From positions 1,612,001-1,676,000 of the forward strand of contig JADJTM010000001.1 of the NCBI GenBank assembly GCA_016711205.1: a stretch of DNA of 64,000 nt, in the 5' to 3' direction. Positions 26,302 to 35,341 of the stretch are shown in pieces. The position numbers and the translations under genes are program-made. The DNA comes from Micropruina sp. (GTDB lineage: Bacteria; Actinomycetota; Actinomycetes; Propionibacteriales; Propionibacteriaceae). The notes under the pieces were generated by a model, which saw nothing but the letters and a program-made list of their open reading frames with translations, searched no databases and was not told the origin of the DNA. Numbering within the stretch: position 1 is the stretch's first letter; the number at the start of each line of letters is the position of its first letter.

Positions 26302-26370
26302 GGGGGGGCCCCCCCGGGGGGGGGGGCTCCCGGGGGGGGCCCGGCGGGGGCGGGGGGGGCGGGGGGGGGC
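26302..26370. other. low-complexity poly-G/poly-C tract
   Basis: About 69 bases are almost only G and C, with runs of up to about 11 G broken by single C or CTCCC. It lies between rplT and the methyltransferase gene, where a terminator-like hairpin or nothing would be expected. The pattern resembles a consensus artefact of difficult GC-rich sequence, but a genuine G-rich tract able to form quadruplexes is possible. Confidence 0.6.
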
Positions 26371-26443
26371 TTGCCCCGGTGTGGACGACTCGGCGCGGCA
26401 CCGCGGGCGTCCGCGATACCGCGCCGGGACGGCAACGGTGTGC

Positions 26444-26809
26444 TCAGGCGTTGACGCTCGCGCCGGCCTTGGCCAGCTCGACCAGCTTGCCGAACGCGGG
26501 AGCGTCGTTGACGGCGAGTTCGGCCAGCATCTTGCGGTCGACCTCGACGCCGGCGGACTTCAGGCCGCTGATGAAGCGGTTGTAGGTCATGCCCTCATCG
26601 CGAGCGGCGGCGTTGATGCGCTGGATCCACAGCGAGCGGAAGTCGCCCTTGCGGTCCTTGCGGTGGGCGTAGTTGTAGGTGGCGCTGTGGAGCAACTGCT
26701 CCTTCGCCTTGCGGTACAGCCGCGAGCGCTGGCCGCGGTAGCCGGACGCCTGGTCGAGAACTTCGCGGCGCTTCTTCTGTGCGTTCACCGAACGCTTGAC
26801 GCGTGCCAT
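26444..26809 (-). CDS. rplT: 50S ribosomal protein L20
   Basis: L20 binds 23S rRNA early in 50S assembly. The 121-residue basic protein has the family opening [18 protein letters not shown] and the conserved YNRFISGLK segment. Its length is typical. It is the third gene of the infC-rpmI-rplT operon, 68 bp after rpmI. Confidence 0.98.
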   Translation of the reverse strand: MARVKRSVNAQKKRREVLDQASGYRGQRSRLYRKAKEQLLHSATYNYAHRKDRKGDFRSLWIQRINAAARDEGMTYNRFISGLKSAGVEVDRKMLAELAVNDAPAFGKLVELAKAGASVNA

Positions 26810-26877
26810 GGTGGGTCACTCCTTGTTCTAGCGGTCCGGAACTGGCCGGACCTCGCGCGAGGCGCGAATGGTCTGGG

Positions 26878-27084
26878 TCAGCGGGCCTTGTAGGAGCCGA
26901 GCAACTTGCGGGCCTTCTTGGCGTCGCCCTTGGCCACGATCTTGTCGCCGTCGAGGCGGCGCGTGCGGGTGGACGACTTGTGCTCGTTGAGGTGCATCTT
27001 GCCGGCTTGGCGGTGCATCACCTTGCCGGTGCCGGTGAGCCGGAACCGCTTCTTGGCACCGGAGTGCGTCTTCATCTTCGGCAT
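26878..27084 (-). CDS. rpmI: 50S ribosomal protein L35
   Basis: The 68-residue basic protein opens [20 protein letters not shown], the L35 signature, and ends in [12 protein letters not shown]. It is a structural protein of the 50S subunit and sits between infC and rplT, as in nearly all bacteria. Confidence 0.98.
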   Translation of the reverse strand: MPKMKTHSGAKKRFRLTGTGKVMHRQAGKMHLNEHKSSTRTRRLDGDKIVAKGDAKKARKLLGSYKAR

Positions 27085-27114
27085 CGTGCCGCTCGCTTTC
27101 TTCTTTTCTCGGTC

Positions 27115-27801
27115 TTACACGTCGATGTCGGGGTCGAGGTTGTCGGCCGGCCCGCGACGTCGCTTGGTGGTGGTTTCGGTCTGGTGCGAGGCGCGATGCT
27201 CGGCCTCGGCAGTGCGCTCAGCTTCGGCCGCGGCAGCTCGTTCGGCCATTCGCGCCTGTTTCTGCGCCTCGGCGTCAACCCGGGCCTCGGACTTCTTGCG
27301 GGTCGGCGAGAGCACCATCAGCATGTTGCGGCCGTCCTGCTTGGGCGCGGATTCGACGAAGCCGTCCTCGGCCACGTCGTCCGCCAGCTTCTTCAGCAGG
27401 TTGAAGCCGAGTTCGGGACGGCTCTGCTCACGACCGCGGAACATGATCGTGATCTTGACCTTGTCGCCGGCCTTGAGAAAGCGCACGACGTGACCCTTCT
27501 TGGTCTCGTAGTCGTGGCTGTCGATCTTGGGCCGCAGCTTCATTTCTTTGATCACGGTGTTGGTCTGGTTGCGCCGGCTCTCACGGGCCTTCTGGGCGGC
27601 CTCGTACTTGAACTTGCCGTAGTCCATGAGCTTGGCGACCGGCGGACGCGCCATCGGCGCCACCTCCACCAGGTCGAGATCGGACTCGCGGGCGAGCCGC
27701 AGGGCGTCCTCGACGCGGACGATGCCGACCTGTTCGCCGGCAGGCCCGACCAAACGCACCTCATTGGCGTGGATGCGTTCGTTGATCCGTGGTTCGCTGA
27801 T
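27115..27801 (-). CDS. infC: translation initiation factor IF-3
   Basis: IF-3 keeps ribosomal subunits apart and checks the initiator tRNA and start codon. The protein starts with [17 protein letters not shown] and has the two-domain layout with [15 protein letters not shown] near residues 105-120 and [14 protein letters not shown]. An Ala/Glu/Arg-rich tail of about 45 residues is actinobacterial. The best start is the rare codon ATC at 27799-27801, placed 4 nt after GGAGG. No ATG, GTG or TTG fits, and rare starts in infC are known to allow IF-3 to control itself. The length is 228 codons. The frame upstream is open but does not look coding. Confidence 0.92.
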   Translation of the reverse strand: MSEPRINERIHANEVRLVGPAGEQVGIVRVEDALRLARESDLDLVEVAPMARPPVAKLMDYGKFKYEAAQKARESRRNQTNTVIKEMKLRPKIDSHDYETKKGHVVRFLKAGDKVKITIMFRGREQSRPELGFNLLKKLADDVAEDGFVESAPKQDGRNMLMVLSPTRKKSEARVDAEAQKQARMAERAAAAEAERTAEAEHRASHQTETTTKRRRGPADNLDPDIDV

Positions 27802-27861
27802 GTTTCCTCCAGGTGGTAGCAGCGTTGGGTTGTGACCGAATGCGCGCCGACCATGCACAAA

Positions 27862-27883
27862 GGCCCCCGCCCAGGCGGAGGCC
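27862..27883 (-). terminator. attenuator-like hairpin in the infC leader
   Basis: A 10-bp GC-rich stem (GGCCTCCGCC with GGCGGGGGCC on the minus strand) and a 2-nt loop are followed by TTTGTG, 61 bp before infC. Leader hairpins of this kind control infC-rpmI-rplT in several bacterial groups. No anti-terminator was worked out here. Confidence 0.55.
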
Positions 27884-28265
27884 CCAACAACACCCGGCCC
27901 GGACGCGGAGCGCCTGGCCTGGTGGGCGGACCCGCCAGCCGTGGGCCGGACGGGTGGGAGCGGGGCTCCACTTGCAGCGGACCAGCCGGAGGGCCGGTCG
28001 ACGGTAGGCATTCTAGCCGGTTGCCTCGACGGACGCCGAATCGGGGTGCCCGACAGGTATTGGGGACGGTTCCTTTCCCGTTCGCAGGGTGGTGCGCGCG
28101 AACCGGCCAGGGGTGGGGGGGGGCGGTTTCCTTCCCCGGGGGGGGGGGCGGGGCGGGGGGGGGAAAGGCCCCCCCCCACCCTCGGATTCCAGTTCGGCGG
28201 GTGGTGCCCGACGGGTAAAGGAACCGTCCCCATTACCCGTCCCCATTACCCGTCGGTACCACGCT
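27884..28265. repeat. infC upstream gap: two GGGGACGGTTCC-family repeats and a poly-G tract
   Basis: No gene is seen. Repeat copies lie at about 28049-28085 (ATTGGGGACGGTTCCTTTCC) and 28207-28255, the latter with the CCCCATTACCCGTC tail doubled. Between them, 28111-28178 is a low-complexity G/C tract like that at 26302-26370. A short fragment of the region before infC is expected to hold its promoter, which I could not place. Confidence 0.7.
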
Positions 28266-28781
28266 CTACCCGCCAGAGGTCACCGACAGCCAGCCCCAGC
28301 CGTCCTGCATGCGGACGAGCCGGCGTCCGGCGGCCAACTGCCCGATCAGGTCGCCCTCGATGACCAGCAGGTGCGGGCCGGCGACGTCCACCACGATCGC
28401 GGACGCACCCACCTCGGCGGCGGTGGCCGCGACCTCGTCCAGCGTGCAGGGCACGGGACGGGCCTTCGGGTCGAACGCCTGCAGGGCGTCCAGACCGGTG
28501 AAGGCCAACACACCGCTGGCGCCCGAGGCGGACGTCATCAGCACCGCTGCCATCTCGGCATGCCGGTCGGGATCGGGGCCGTCGCCGCCCTCGTCGCCGT
28601 CGGCGACGATCGGCAGCAGCAGCCGTGCGGCGCACAGGGCCGCGACAGCAGCCAGGTAGTCGTCCGGGCCGGAGGCCTTGGCGGCCGCGCTCAGCGCCGC
28701 ACGCACCTGTGGATCGGGCTCACCCCGGTCACCGGCCCAGGCCGCGTTCGGTTGCCCCAGCGTCTTCACCCGCCCAGCCAA
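28266..28781 (-). CDS. SseB-family protein, hypothetical
   Basis: The 171-residue soluble protein has the SseB N-terminal domain layout: a helix with DPQVRAALSAAAK, a strand AARLLLPIVADGD, SGASGVLAFTGLDAL near residue 90, and VVDVAGPHLLVIEGDLIGQLAAGR near 145. A gene of this family beside infC is common in actinobacteria. In enterobacteria SseB relates to serine sensitivity, but its biochemical role is unknown, so only the family is assigned. Confidence 0.75.
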   Translation of the reverse strand: MAGRVKTLGQPNAAWAGDRGEPDPQVRAALSAAAKASGPDDYLAAVAALCAARLLLPIVADGDEGGDGPDPDRHAEMAAVLMTSASGASGVLAFTGLDALQAFDPKARPVPCTLDEVAATAAEVGASAIVVDVAGPHLLVIEGDLIGQLAAGRRLVRMQDGWGWLSVTSGG

Positions 28782-28844
28782 CCACAGCCGAGGCGCGCCC
28801 GTCGGGTGCTAGGCGAGCTCGATGAATGCTGGCAGGCTGACCGC

Positions 28845-29285
28845 ATGGACCTCTTCACCTGGGTGATGATCGTGGTGCTGGCCTGGACTGTTCTCGGCCT
28901 GTTGCTGGTGGCCCTCATCTGGACCCGCGCCCCATGGAAGGCAGTGCTGGCCTGGCTGGGCATCGCGCTGATTCCGCTCGGCCTCTGGCTGGTCGGGTTG
29001 TCGCAGGCGGCCGTGGACGGTTGGAACACCCTCGCCGGCTGGTGGCAGACGCTGATCTTCACTATGCCGGTGCTGATCGGGCTCAGCATTCTGGGCCTGG
29101 CGGCGCTGCTGCTGCTGGTCAGCCGGCTGGTGCCTACCCGCCCGCGCAACCGCAAGCCGAAGACGCCGAGCAGCAACACCACCATCCCACCGGCCACCAG
29201 TTCGCCCACCTACCGGCAGCCGCCGACGTCCGGCAATTCGGCCGATCAGACGCTGATCCTGCCCGAGAACCGCCAGCAGCCCTGA
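28845..29285 (+). CDS. small membrane protein, three predicted helices
   Basis: The 146-residue protein has hydrophobic segments at about 3-27, 33-55 and 70-93, then a Pro/Thr/Ser/Asn-rich cytoplasmic or extracellular tail of about 50 residues. Tryptophans cluster at the membrane edges (TWVMIVVLAW, ALIWTRAPWKAVLAWLG). The start ATG 28845 is preceded by GGCAGG. No family was recognised. It diverges from the SseB-type gene and converges with the PH-domain gene. Confidence 0.65.
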   Translation: MDLFTWVMIVVLAWTVLGLLLVALIWTRAPWKAVLAWLGIALIPLGLWLVGLSQAAVDGWNTLAGWWQTLIFTMPVLIGLSILGLAALLLLVSRLVPTRPRNRKPKTPSSNTTIPPATSSPTYRQPPTSGNSADQTLILPENRQQP

Positions 29286-29311
29286 GCCGCGCCAAGCAGC
29301 CTGGTGCCCGA

Positions 29312-29367
29312 CGGTTGAGCCTGTCGGAACCTTGACGGGCAAGGGTCTCGACGAGCTCGACCAGCGG
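29312..29367. repeat. pair of CTCGACCAGCGG-family repeats in a convergent gap
   Basis: GGTTGAGCCTGTCGGAACC (about 29316-29334) and CTCGACGAGCTCGACCAGCG (29345-29364) face each other between the 3' ends of the membrane-protein and PH-domain genes. Together they can form a stem-loop. Confidence 0.7.
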
Positions 29368-29372
29368 GATTC

Positions 29373-29843
29373 TCAGGCCTCGGGCGCCTCGTCGGTGCCG
29401 TACGCCTTCGCCAACCGCTGCCGCAGGTCGTCCACGCAACGCTCGGCATAGTCGCGGTCGCTGCGTTGGATGCCCAACAGCGGACGCTGCTCGACCGCGC
29501 TGCGAACCAGCACGAACGGCCACGGATCGCCCTCGCGGTAACGGATCGCCTTGATCTCGCCCCACGGCACCTGATGGGTCTTGATGCCGTTGCGGAACCG
29601 CAGGCCCTGCTCATCGGCGCGCACATAGCTCAGCCCGATGCCCAGCGCCAACGCCACCATGATCGCCAGAAAGAACAGCAGCGTGCCCACCTGCACCGGT
29701 GTGAACAGGTCGCGGACGCGGACGGGGGTCATCACCCAGCCGAGCACGGAGGCGAGCACCAGCGAACTCGACAGGGACACCCCCATGCGCAGCGAGGCCC
29801 TGGGACGGTACGTCACCGCCGACTGCCCCGCGTCCGTGATCAC
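29373..29843 (-). CDS. bacterial PH-domain membrane protein
   Basis: The 156-residue protein has two transmembrane segments (residues about 25-45 and 52-75) followed by a bPH-type domain with the typical LRFRNGIKTHQVPWGEIKAIRYR segment near 95-115. The GTG start at 29841-29843 follows GAGG by 5 nt and lies 8 bp after the hisG stop, so it is probably co-transcribed with hisE-hisG. The frame is open upstream into hisG, but that part is not PH-like. Actinobacteria often carry such a gene directly after hisG. Its function is unknown. Confidence 0.8.
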   Translation of the reverse strand: MITDAGQSAVTYRPRASLRMGVSLSSSLVLASVLGWVMTPVRVRDLFTPVQVGTLLFFLAIMVALALGIGLSYVRADEQGLRFRNGIKTHQVPWGEIKAIRYREGDPWPFVLVRSAVEQRPLLGIQRSDRDYAERCVDDLRQRLAKAYGTDEAPEA

Positions 29844-29850
29844 GACGACC

Positions 29851-30711
29851 TCACAACCGGCACGCGACGATGTTGGTGACCAGGATCGCGTCCGCACCGA
29901 CGTCATAGAGCCGGTCCATGATCTGGGGGGCGTCCTGCCGGGGAATCATCGCGCGCACGGCGACCCAGCCCGGCTTGGCCAGCGGTGAGACGGTGGGTGC
30001 GTCCAGGCCGGGGGTGACCGCGCACGCGTCGGCCAGCTGCGCCTCGGCCACGTTGTAGTCGACCATGTAGTAGCTGCGCGCGGTCAGCACGCCGGTCACC
30101 CGGCGGATCAACCGGTCCAGACCCTCGGGCGCCGGGGCGTCCGCGCGCTGGATCAGGATCGCCTCCGAGGTCATGATCGACTCGCCGAACAGCTCCAGGC
30201 CCGCGCGCTTGAGCGTGCTGCCGGTCTCGACCACGTCGGCGATCGCGTCCGCGACACCGAGCCGAACCGACGACTCAACGGCGCCGTCCAGCCGGATCAG
30301 CCGCGCGTCCAGTCCCCGCTCGTCCAGAAACCCGCGGACGAGGCCCGGAAACGAGGTGGCGATGCGCTTGCCCTGCAGGTCGCCGACGCTCCAGCCGGCA
30401 CCGCCGGGGGCGGCGAAGCGGAACCGGGTGCCGCCGAAACCCAGGGGCAGCACCTCGACCGCCGCGGCGGCGGAGTCGATCAGCATGTCACGGCCGGTGA
30501 TGCCCAGGTCGAGGGTGCCTTCGCCGACGTACACGGCGATGTCGCGGGGCCGCAGGTAGTAGAACTCGACGCCGTTGCTCTCGTCGAGCAGCACCAGGTC
30601 CTTGGTGTCGTGGCGCTGCCGGTAGCCGGCCTCGCGCAGCATCTGGGTGGACGCCTCAGAAAGGGAGCCCTTGTTGGGCACGGCGATCTTCAGCAGGGCA
30701 GGCTCGGACAC
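29851..30711 (-). CDS. hisG: ATP phosphoribosyltransferase, long form
   Basis: HisG joins ATP and PRPP, the first and feedback-inhibited step of histidine synthesis. The 286-residue protein starts at GTG 30709-30711 with LLKIAVPNKGSLSEA and has GITGRDMLIDS and the PRPP-binding DAIADVVETGSTLKRAGLE. The length and the C-terminal PTVSPLAKPGW and DAILVTNIVACRL segments show the long form with a histidine-binding domain, which needs no HisZ. hisE lies 14 bp upstream. Confidence 0.96.
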   Translation of the reverse strand: MSEPALLKIAVPNKGSLSEASTQMLREAGYRQRHDTKDLVLLDESNGVEFYYLRPRDIAVYVGEGTLDLGITGRDMLIDSAAAAVEVLPLGFGGTRFRFAAPGGAGWSVGDLQGKRIATSFPGLVRGFLDERGLDARLIRLDGAVESSVRLGVADAIADVVETGSTLKRAGLELFGESIMTSEAILIQRADAPAPEGLDRLIRRVTGVLTARSYYMVDYNVAEAQLADACAVTPGLDAPTVSPLAKPGWVAVRAMIPRQDAPQIMDRLYDVGADAILVTNIVACRL

Positions 30712-30725
30712 CCGATCGACTCTAC

Positions 30726-30992
30726 TCACAGGTGCGCGTAGACCTCGTCGAGGTCCAAGCCGAGGGCGATCATCAGCACCTGGGTGTGGTAGATCAACTG
30801 GCTGATCTCGAGCGCCTGGTCGTCGCGGGACTGGTATTCGGCGGCCATCCACACCTCGGCTGCCTCTTCGACGATCTTCTTGCCGATGGCGTGCACGCCG
30901 GCGTCCAGTTCGCGGACGGTTCCGGAGCCGTCCGGACGCTCCTGCGCCTTGCGGCGCAGTTCGGCGTACAGGTCCTCGAAGCTCTTGCTCAC
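30726..30992 (-). CDS. hisE: phosphoribosyl-ATP pyrophosphatase
   Basis: HisE hydrolyses phosphoribosyl-ATP to phosphoribosyl-AMP, the second step of histidine synthesis. The 88-residue all-helical protein has the metal-binding [13 protein letters not shown] motif and [21 protein letters not shown]. The chosen GTG is at 30990-30992; another GTG two codons upstream is possible. No strong ribosome site is seen, so it may be leaderless. It is the first gene of hisE-hisG-PH. Confidence 0.94.
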   Translation of the reverse strand: MSKSFEDLYAELRRKAQERPDGSGTVRELDAGVHAIGKKIVEEAAEVWMAAEYQSRDDQALEISQLIYHTQVLMIALGLDLDEVYAHL

Positions 30993-31047
30993 GGCCACGC
31001 AGTCTAGTGCTGGGTCCGGCCGGTGCGATTCGGGCATGCTGAGCGGC

Positions 31048-31869
31048 ATGGACGAAGCGGAACTGGCCGGCCTGCGGGTCATGGAGGTGCGCGACCACAC
31101 CGACCGGCTGGCCGCCGCGGCGCTGCTGAGCGCCATCTGGGGTGTGCCGCCGACCGAGTCGCCCGTTCCGGCCGACATGATGGTGGCGCTCACCCATGCC
31201 GGTGGTTGCGTGCTGGGCGCCTGGACCGCGGACGACACCCTGGTCGGAGTGGCGATCGGGCTGGCCGGGGCGCCCCGCTCGGAGCAGGTGTACAGCTACA
31301 TCGCGGGGGTGGCCAAAGGAGCGGCCGGAATCGGTGTCGGGCGGCGGCTCAAGCTCGCCCAACGCGACTGGGCGCTGCGGCAGGGGGCCACCTCACTGAT
31401 CTGGACCTACGATCCGCTGATCAGGCGCAACGCCCACTTCAACCTGAACCGGCTGGGTGCCGCGGTGACCGGGTTCGTGCCCGACTACTACCCGCCGATG
31501 ACGGACGCGCTGAACACCGGCGATCTGCCCGACCGGTTCGTGGTCGAGTGGCGGCTGACCGACGAGATCGGCGGACGTCCGCTGCCGCCGGATGCCGCCG
31601 CGGCGCCGGTGGTGCTGGGGCAGGATGCCGAGGGTGGGCCGGTGGTGAGGCTCGATCCGCTCGACCCGGGCGGGTCGTCCGCCGATCGGGCTGCGGTCGT
31701 CCGGGCCCTGGTGCCGGGCGACATCGAGGCGCTGCGGGCCCGTGACCCTGGGTTGGGACGACGCTGGCGGCTCGCCGCGCGCGAGGTGTTCGGCGCACTG
31801 TTCGGGCAGGGTTTCGCACCGGTCGCAGTGGACGCCGACGGTCACTACGTCTTCGTTCGAGAGGCCTGA
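31048..31869 (+). CDS. GNAT-type acetyltransferase (COG3375-like)
   Basis: The 273-residue protein has a GNAT core with the acetyl-CoA region around residues 90-120 ([31 protein letters not shown]) followed by [11 protein letters not shown]. It matches the large GNAT-like family found beside menC/N-acylamino-acid racemase genes. It ends 4 bp before menC, so the two are almost certainly translated together. The acceptor is unknown; an N-acyl amino acid substrate would fit the partner. An ATG four codons upstream (31036) is an alternative start. Confidence 0.85.
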   Translation: MDEAELAGLRVMEVRDHTDRLAAAALLSAIWGVPPTESPVPADMMVALTHAGGCVLGAWTADDTLVGVAIGLAGAPRSEQVYSYIAGVAKGAAGIGVGRRLKLAQRDWALRQGATSLIWTYDPLIRRNAHFNLNRLGAAVTGFVPDYYPPMTDALNTGDLPDRFVVEWRLTDEIGGRPLPPDAAAAPVVLGQDAEGGPVVRLDPLDPGGSSADRAAVVRALVPGDIEALRARDPGLGRRWRLAAREVFGALFGQGFAPVAVDADGHYVFVREA

Positions 31870-31873
31870 ACCG

Positions 31874-32989
31874 ATGCCGCACGCAACCTTCGAGGTGTTC
31901 CGGCTCGCGATGCCACTGGTGCGTCCGTTCCGTACCAGTAAGGGCGAAGAGACCGTCCGTGACGTGTTGGTCGCCCGCTGGACCGACGCCGACGGGTCGT
32001 CCGGCTGGGCGGAGTCGGCCGCGGACGCCGAGCCGACCTACTTTCCCGAGTACATCGACTCGGTGCTGCTGACCGTGGAGCGGGTGCTGCTGCCCCGGTT
32101 GGCGGGCGAACGTTCCCTCACGGTCGGACGGACCCGCGCCGCCTTCGCCGACGCGCCGGGCAATCCGCTGGCCAAGGGACTGGTCGAGACCGCCGTGCTC
32201 GATGCTCAGCTGCGCCGCGCCGACATGTCGCTGGTCGACTTTCTGGGCGGCGCGCGGCGTCCGATCACGGTGGGGGTGTCGGTCGGCATTCCGGACAGCA
32301 TCGACACGCTGGTGTCGTGGGTGGCCGGCTATCTGAGTGACGGCTACCGGCGGGTGAAGCTGAAGATCGCGCCCGGCTGGGATCTGGCGCCGGTGCGCGC
32401 GGTGCGCGAGGCGTTCGGCGACGACCTGCCGCTGCAGGTGGACGCCAACCAGGCCTACTCCCCCGCCGACGTGCCCCTGCTGCGACGGCTGGACGACTTC
32501 GGCCTGCTTCTGCTCGAACAACCGTTCGCACGGCACGAACTGCTCGCGCATGCGTCCCTGGCCGCGGGGCACGGCACGCCCGTCTGCCTCGATGAGTCGA
32601 TCCTGTCGCTGGACGACGCGATGACTGCGATCCGGCTCGGCGCCGCGGATGTGATCAACATCAAGCCGAGCCGGGTGGGCGGCTACCTGACGTCGCGGCA
32701 GATCCACGACGTCTGCCTGGCCAACGGGGTGCCGGTGTTCTGTGGCGGCACCCTCGAAACGGCGATCGGACGCGCCGCGAACCTCGCCCTCGCCACCCTG
32801 CCGGGCTTCACCCTGCCCGGAGACATCTCGGCCACCAGCCGGTACTACGCGGCCGACATCGGGGCGTCCTTCGAACTGGACGATGACGGCTGCCTGATCG
32901 CACCGACGGGCCCCGGTTGCGGTGTTGAGGTGGACGAGGCTGCCATCGAGGCCTTCGCGGTGGACCGTCACACCTTCCCGGTGGGCTGA
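31874..32989 (+). CDS. menC: o-succinylbenzoate synthase / N-acylamino acid racemase
   Basis: This 371-residue enolase-superfamily enzyme has the catalytic lysine motif VKLKIAPGW (near residue 160), metal ligands in DANQAYS, LEQPF and CLDESI, and the second Lys region INIKPSRVGG. The CGGTLETAIGRAANLALA segment marks the MenC/NAAAR subgroup. It could make o-succinylbenzoate for menaquinone, racemise N-acyl amino acids, or do both; pairing with the GNAT gene favours the racemase use. No other men genes are nearby. Confidence 0.88.
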   Translation: MPHATFEVFRLAMPLVRPFRTSKGEETVRDVLVARWTDADGSSGWAESAADAEPTYFPEYIDSVLLTVERVLLPRLAGERSLTVGRTRAAFADAPGNPLAKGLVETAVLDAQLRRADMSLVDFLGGARRPITVGVSVGIPDSIDTLVSWVAGYLSDGYRRVKLKIAPGWDLAPVRAVREAFGDDLPLQVDANQAYSPADVPLLRRLDDFGLLLLEQPFARHELLAHASLAAGHGTPVCLDESILSLDDAMTAIRLGAADVINIKPSRVGGYLTSRQIHDVCLANGVPVFCGGTLETAIGRAANLALATLPGFTLPGDISATSRYYAADIGASFELDDDGCLIAPTGPGCGVEVDEAAIEAFAVDRHTFPVG

Positions 32990-33011
32990 ACAGGGTCGCT
33001 GTCGACTCGCG

Positions 33012-33112
33012 ACCCCGAGATCCCGGCGTTCGCCGGGATGACGAATACCGCTGGTCGAGCCTGTCGGGCCCCCCACCCGCCGACCTGATCTCGACAAGCT
33101 CTCGATCGGCGG
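33012..33112. repeat. REP-like core plus CTCGACCAGCGG-family repeats in a convergent gap
   Basis: The gap between menC and mshC holds one ATCCCGGCGTTCGCCGGGAT hairpin (33017-33036), CCGCTGGTCGAGCCTGTCGG (33051-33070) and ATCTCGACAAGCTCTCGATC (33089-33108). It mixes two repeat families within 100 bp. Confidence 0.8.
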
Positions 33113-33119
33113 ATTGTGC

Positions 33120-34349
33120 TCAGGCCAGGATGACCCCGAGCAGGGCGTCCACGGCCTGGGCGACCTGGGTGCCGGCCGCCGGATCGTCGCCGTCCGTCGC
33201 GGCCCACTGATCGATCAGGGCCAACGCCGCCGGGGTGTCCAGGTCGGCCCTCAGCGCCTGCCGGACGGCCTCGATCAGCGGCTCCGCCGCAGCCCCGGAC
33301 GGACGCGCCACCGCCTCGCGCCACGCCGCCAGCCGTTGCTGCGCACCGGTCAGGTCGCCCGTCACCCACTCCCAGTCGGAGCGGTAGTGGTGACCGAGCA
33401 GGGCCAGCCGGATCGCCATCGGGTCGGCGCCCGAGGCCCGCAGCCGGCTGACCAGCACCAGGTTGCCCTTCGATTTGCTCATCTTCTCGCCGTGCAGGCC
33501 GACCATGCCGGCGTGCACGTACGTCTTCGCGAACGGCCGGCGGGTGGCCACGACGCCCTCGGCCGCGCACATCTCGTGATGCGGGAAGACCAGATCGGAC
33601 CCGCCCCCCTGCACGTCGAAGTCGGCGCCCAGATACTCCAGGGCGATCGCGGTGCACTCGATGTGCCAGCCCGGACGTCCGCGCCCCAGTCGGCTGTCCC
33701 ACGCCGGCTCACCGGGTCGTTCCATGCGCCAGATCAGGCAGTCCAACGGGTCCCGCTTGCCCGGACGTTCCGGGTCGCCCCCGCGTTCGCCGAAGACCGC
33801 GAGCGCCGCATCGTCCGACAGTTTCGACAGTCGCCCGAACTCGGGCGCGCGGTGCACCTCGAAGTACCAGTCCGGGTACTGCGAATCGTCCACCTGGTAG
33901 ACGGTGCCGGTCAGTTTGAGCGACTCGATCAGGTCGACCACCGCCGGGATCGACTCCACAGCCCCGATGTAGTGATCGGGCGGAATCACCCGCAGCGCCG
34001 ACATATCGTCGCGGAACAGCTGCACCTGATCGGCGGCCAGCTGCTGCCAGTCGACGCCGGTGGCCTGCGCGCGCTCCAGCAGCGGATCGTCCACATCGGT
34101 GACGTTCTGCGTGAACAGCACGCCGTGGCCGCAGTCACGCAGCACCCGCTGCAGCAGGTCGAAGGCGAGGTAGGTGTTGGCGTGGCCGAGATGCGTGGCG
34201 TCGTAGGGCGTGATGCCGCACACGTACATGCGCGCCCGGTTGTTCTCGGGCTGCACCGCAACCAGTGCGTCGAGAGCGGTGTCGTGCACCAGCAACTCGC
34301 CTCCGACGCCCGGCAGGGTGGGCACGTTCGGCGCCGGCCACGCTTTCAC
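33120..34349 (-). CDS. mshC: L-cysteine:1D-myo-inositol 2-amino-2-deoxy-alpha-D-glucopyranoside ligase (mycothiol synthesis)
   Basis: MshC joins cysteine to GlcN-inositol with ATP, the third enzymatic step of mycothiol synthesis, found only in actinobacteria. The 409-residue protein is a cysteinyl-tRNA synthetase paralogue: [14 protein letters not shown] (the HIGH site, with the MshC-specific YDATHLG), the zinc-site Cys in [13 protein letters not shown] and FPHHE, and KMSKSKGN near residue 290. It is shorter than CysS because the tRNA anticodon domain is missing, which supports MshC. Confidence 0.95.
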   Translation of the reverse strand: MKAWPAPNVPTLPGVGGELLVHDTALDALVAVQPENNRARMYVCGITPYDATHLGHANTYLAFDLLQRVLRDCGHGVLFTQNVTDVDDPLLERAQATGVDWQQLAADQVQLFRDDMSALRVIPPDHYIGAVESIPAVVDLIESLKLTGTVYQVDDSQYPDWYFEVHRAPEFGRLSKLSDDAALAVFGERGGDPERPGKRDPLDCLIWRMERPGEPAWDSRLGRGRPGWHIECTAIALEYLGADFDVQGGGSDLVFPHHEMCAAEGVVATRRPFAKTYVHAGMVGLHGEKMSKSKGNLVLVSRLRASGADPMAIRLALLGHHYRSDWEWVTGDLTGAQQRLAAWREAVARPSGAAAEPLIEAVRQALRADLDTPAALALIDQWAATDGDDPAAGTQVAQAVDALLGVILA

Positions 34350-34452
34350 TGGTCCTCCTCGGCGGCGCGAGGACTCACGCCGAAGGACAGAGTAAAGGGT
34401 CGATCACCCGGCCCGTTAAGCTGTCCGGCGGCACATCGCCCGGAAGGAACCC

Positions 34453-35289
34453 ATGATCAACTGGTGGCAATCGATCGTGCTCGGCATCGTCGAGGGGATC
34501 ACCGAATTCCTGCCCATCTCATCGACAGGCCACCTGACCGTGGCCGAGAAGTTGATGGGCCTGCAGATCGACGACCCGCGCGTCACCCCCTACACCGCCA
34601 TCATTCAGCTGGGCGCCATGATCGCGTCCAGCATCTACTTCTGGGGCGACATCGTCCGGTTCGCGACGGCGTGGTTCGCGGGGCTGCGCGACTCGTCTGC
34701 GCGGGGGAACGACTACCGGATGGGCTGGGCGATCATCGCCGGCTTCATCCCGACCGCGGCGATCGCGCTGCTGGCCGAGCCGCTGATCACCGGTGTGCTG
34801 CGCAGCCTGTGGGCGGTGGCGATCGGCCTGATCGGCTGGTCGGTGGTGATGTTCATCGGTGACCGCGTCGGCAAGCAGAACCGCGGCGAAGACAGCATCA
34901 CGGTGCGCGACGGCATCATTCTCGGCACTCTGCAGTCGTTGGCGCTGGTGCCGGGGGTGTCCCGCTCGGGCGCCACCATCACCGGCGGTCTGCTGCTCGG
35001 CCTCGACCGGGTCGCCGCCACCCGGATGAGCTTCTTTCTCGGCATCCCGACGCTGGTCGCGTCCGGCATCTACCAGGCCGTCAAAGAGGCCGAACACATC
35101 GCGGACGGGGTCGGCTGGGCCTCCACCGCACTCGGCACGGTGGTCTCGGGTGTGGTCGCTTACGCGTCCATAGCGTGGCTGCTGCGGTTCGTGTCCAAGA
35201 ACGACTTCACCGGCTTCATCATCTACCGGGTGGCCTTGGCCGTGGTGATCATCGCGCTGCTGGTCACCTCGACGATCAGTGCCACCTGA
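34453..35289 (+). CDS. uppP: undecaprenyl-diphosphatase (BacA family)
   Basis: UppP recycles the lipid carrier for peptidoglycan by removing a phosphate from undecaprenyl diphosphate at the membrane. The 278-residue protein has about eight hydrophobic segments and both signature motifs: EGITEFLPISSTGHL near residues 15-29 and PGVSRSGATI near 170. The start ATG follows GGAAGGAACCC. Loss or overproduction of such genes affects bacitracin tolerance in other bacteria. Confidence 0.96.
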   Translation: MINWWQSIVLGIVEGITEFLPISSTGHLTVAEKLMGLQIDDPRVTPYTAIIQLGAMIASSIYFWGDIVRFATAWFAGLRDSSARGNDYRMGWAIIAGFIPTAAIALLAEPLITGVLRSLWAVAIGLIGWSVVMFIGDRVGKQNRGEDSITVRDGIILGTLQSLALVPGVSRSGATITGGLLLGLDRVAATRMSFFLGIPTLVASGIYQAVKEAEHIADGVGWASTALGTVVSGVVAYASIAWLLRFVSKNDFTGFIIYRVALAVVIIALLVTSTISAT

Positions 35290-35341
35290 GCCGACAACCG
35301 GGTGACCGGACGGGCGGTTTCTGTTCGCGTCGGTGGGAAGG

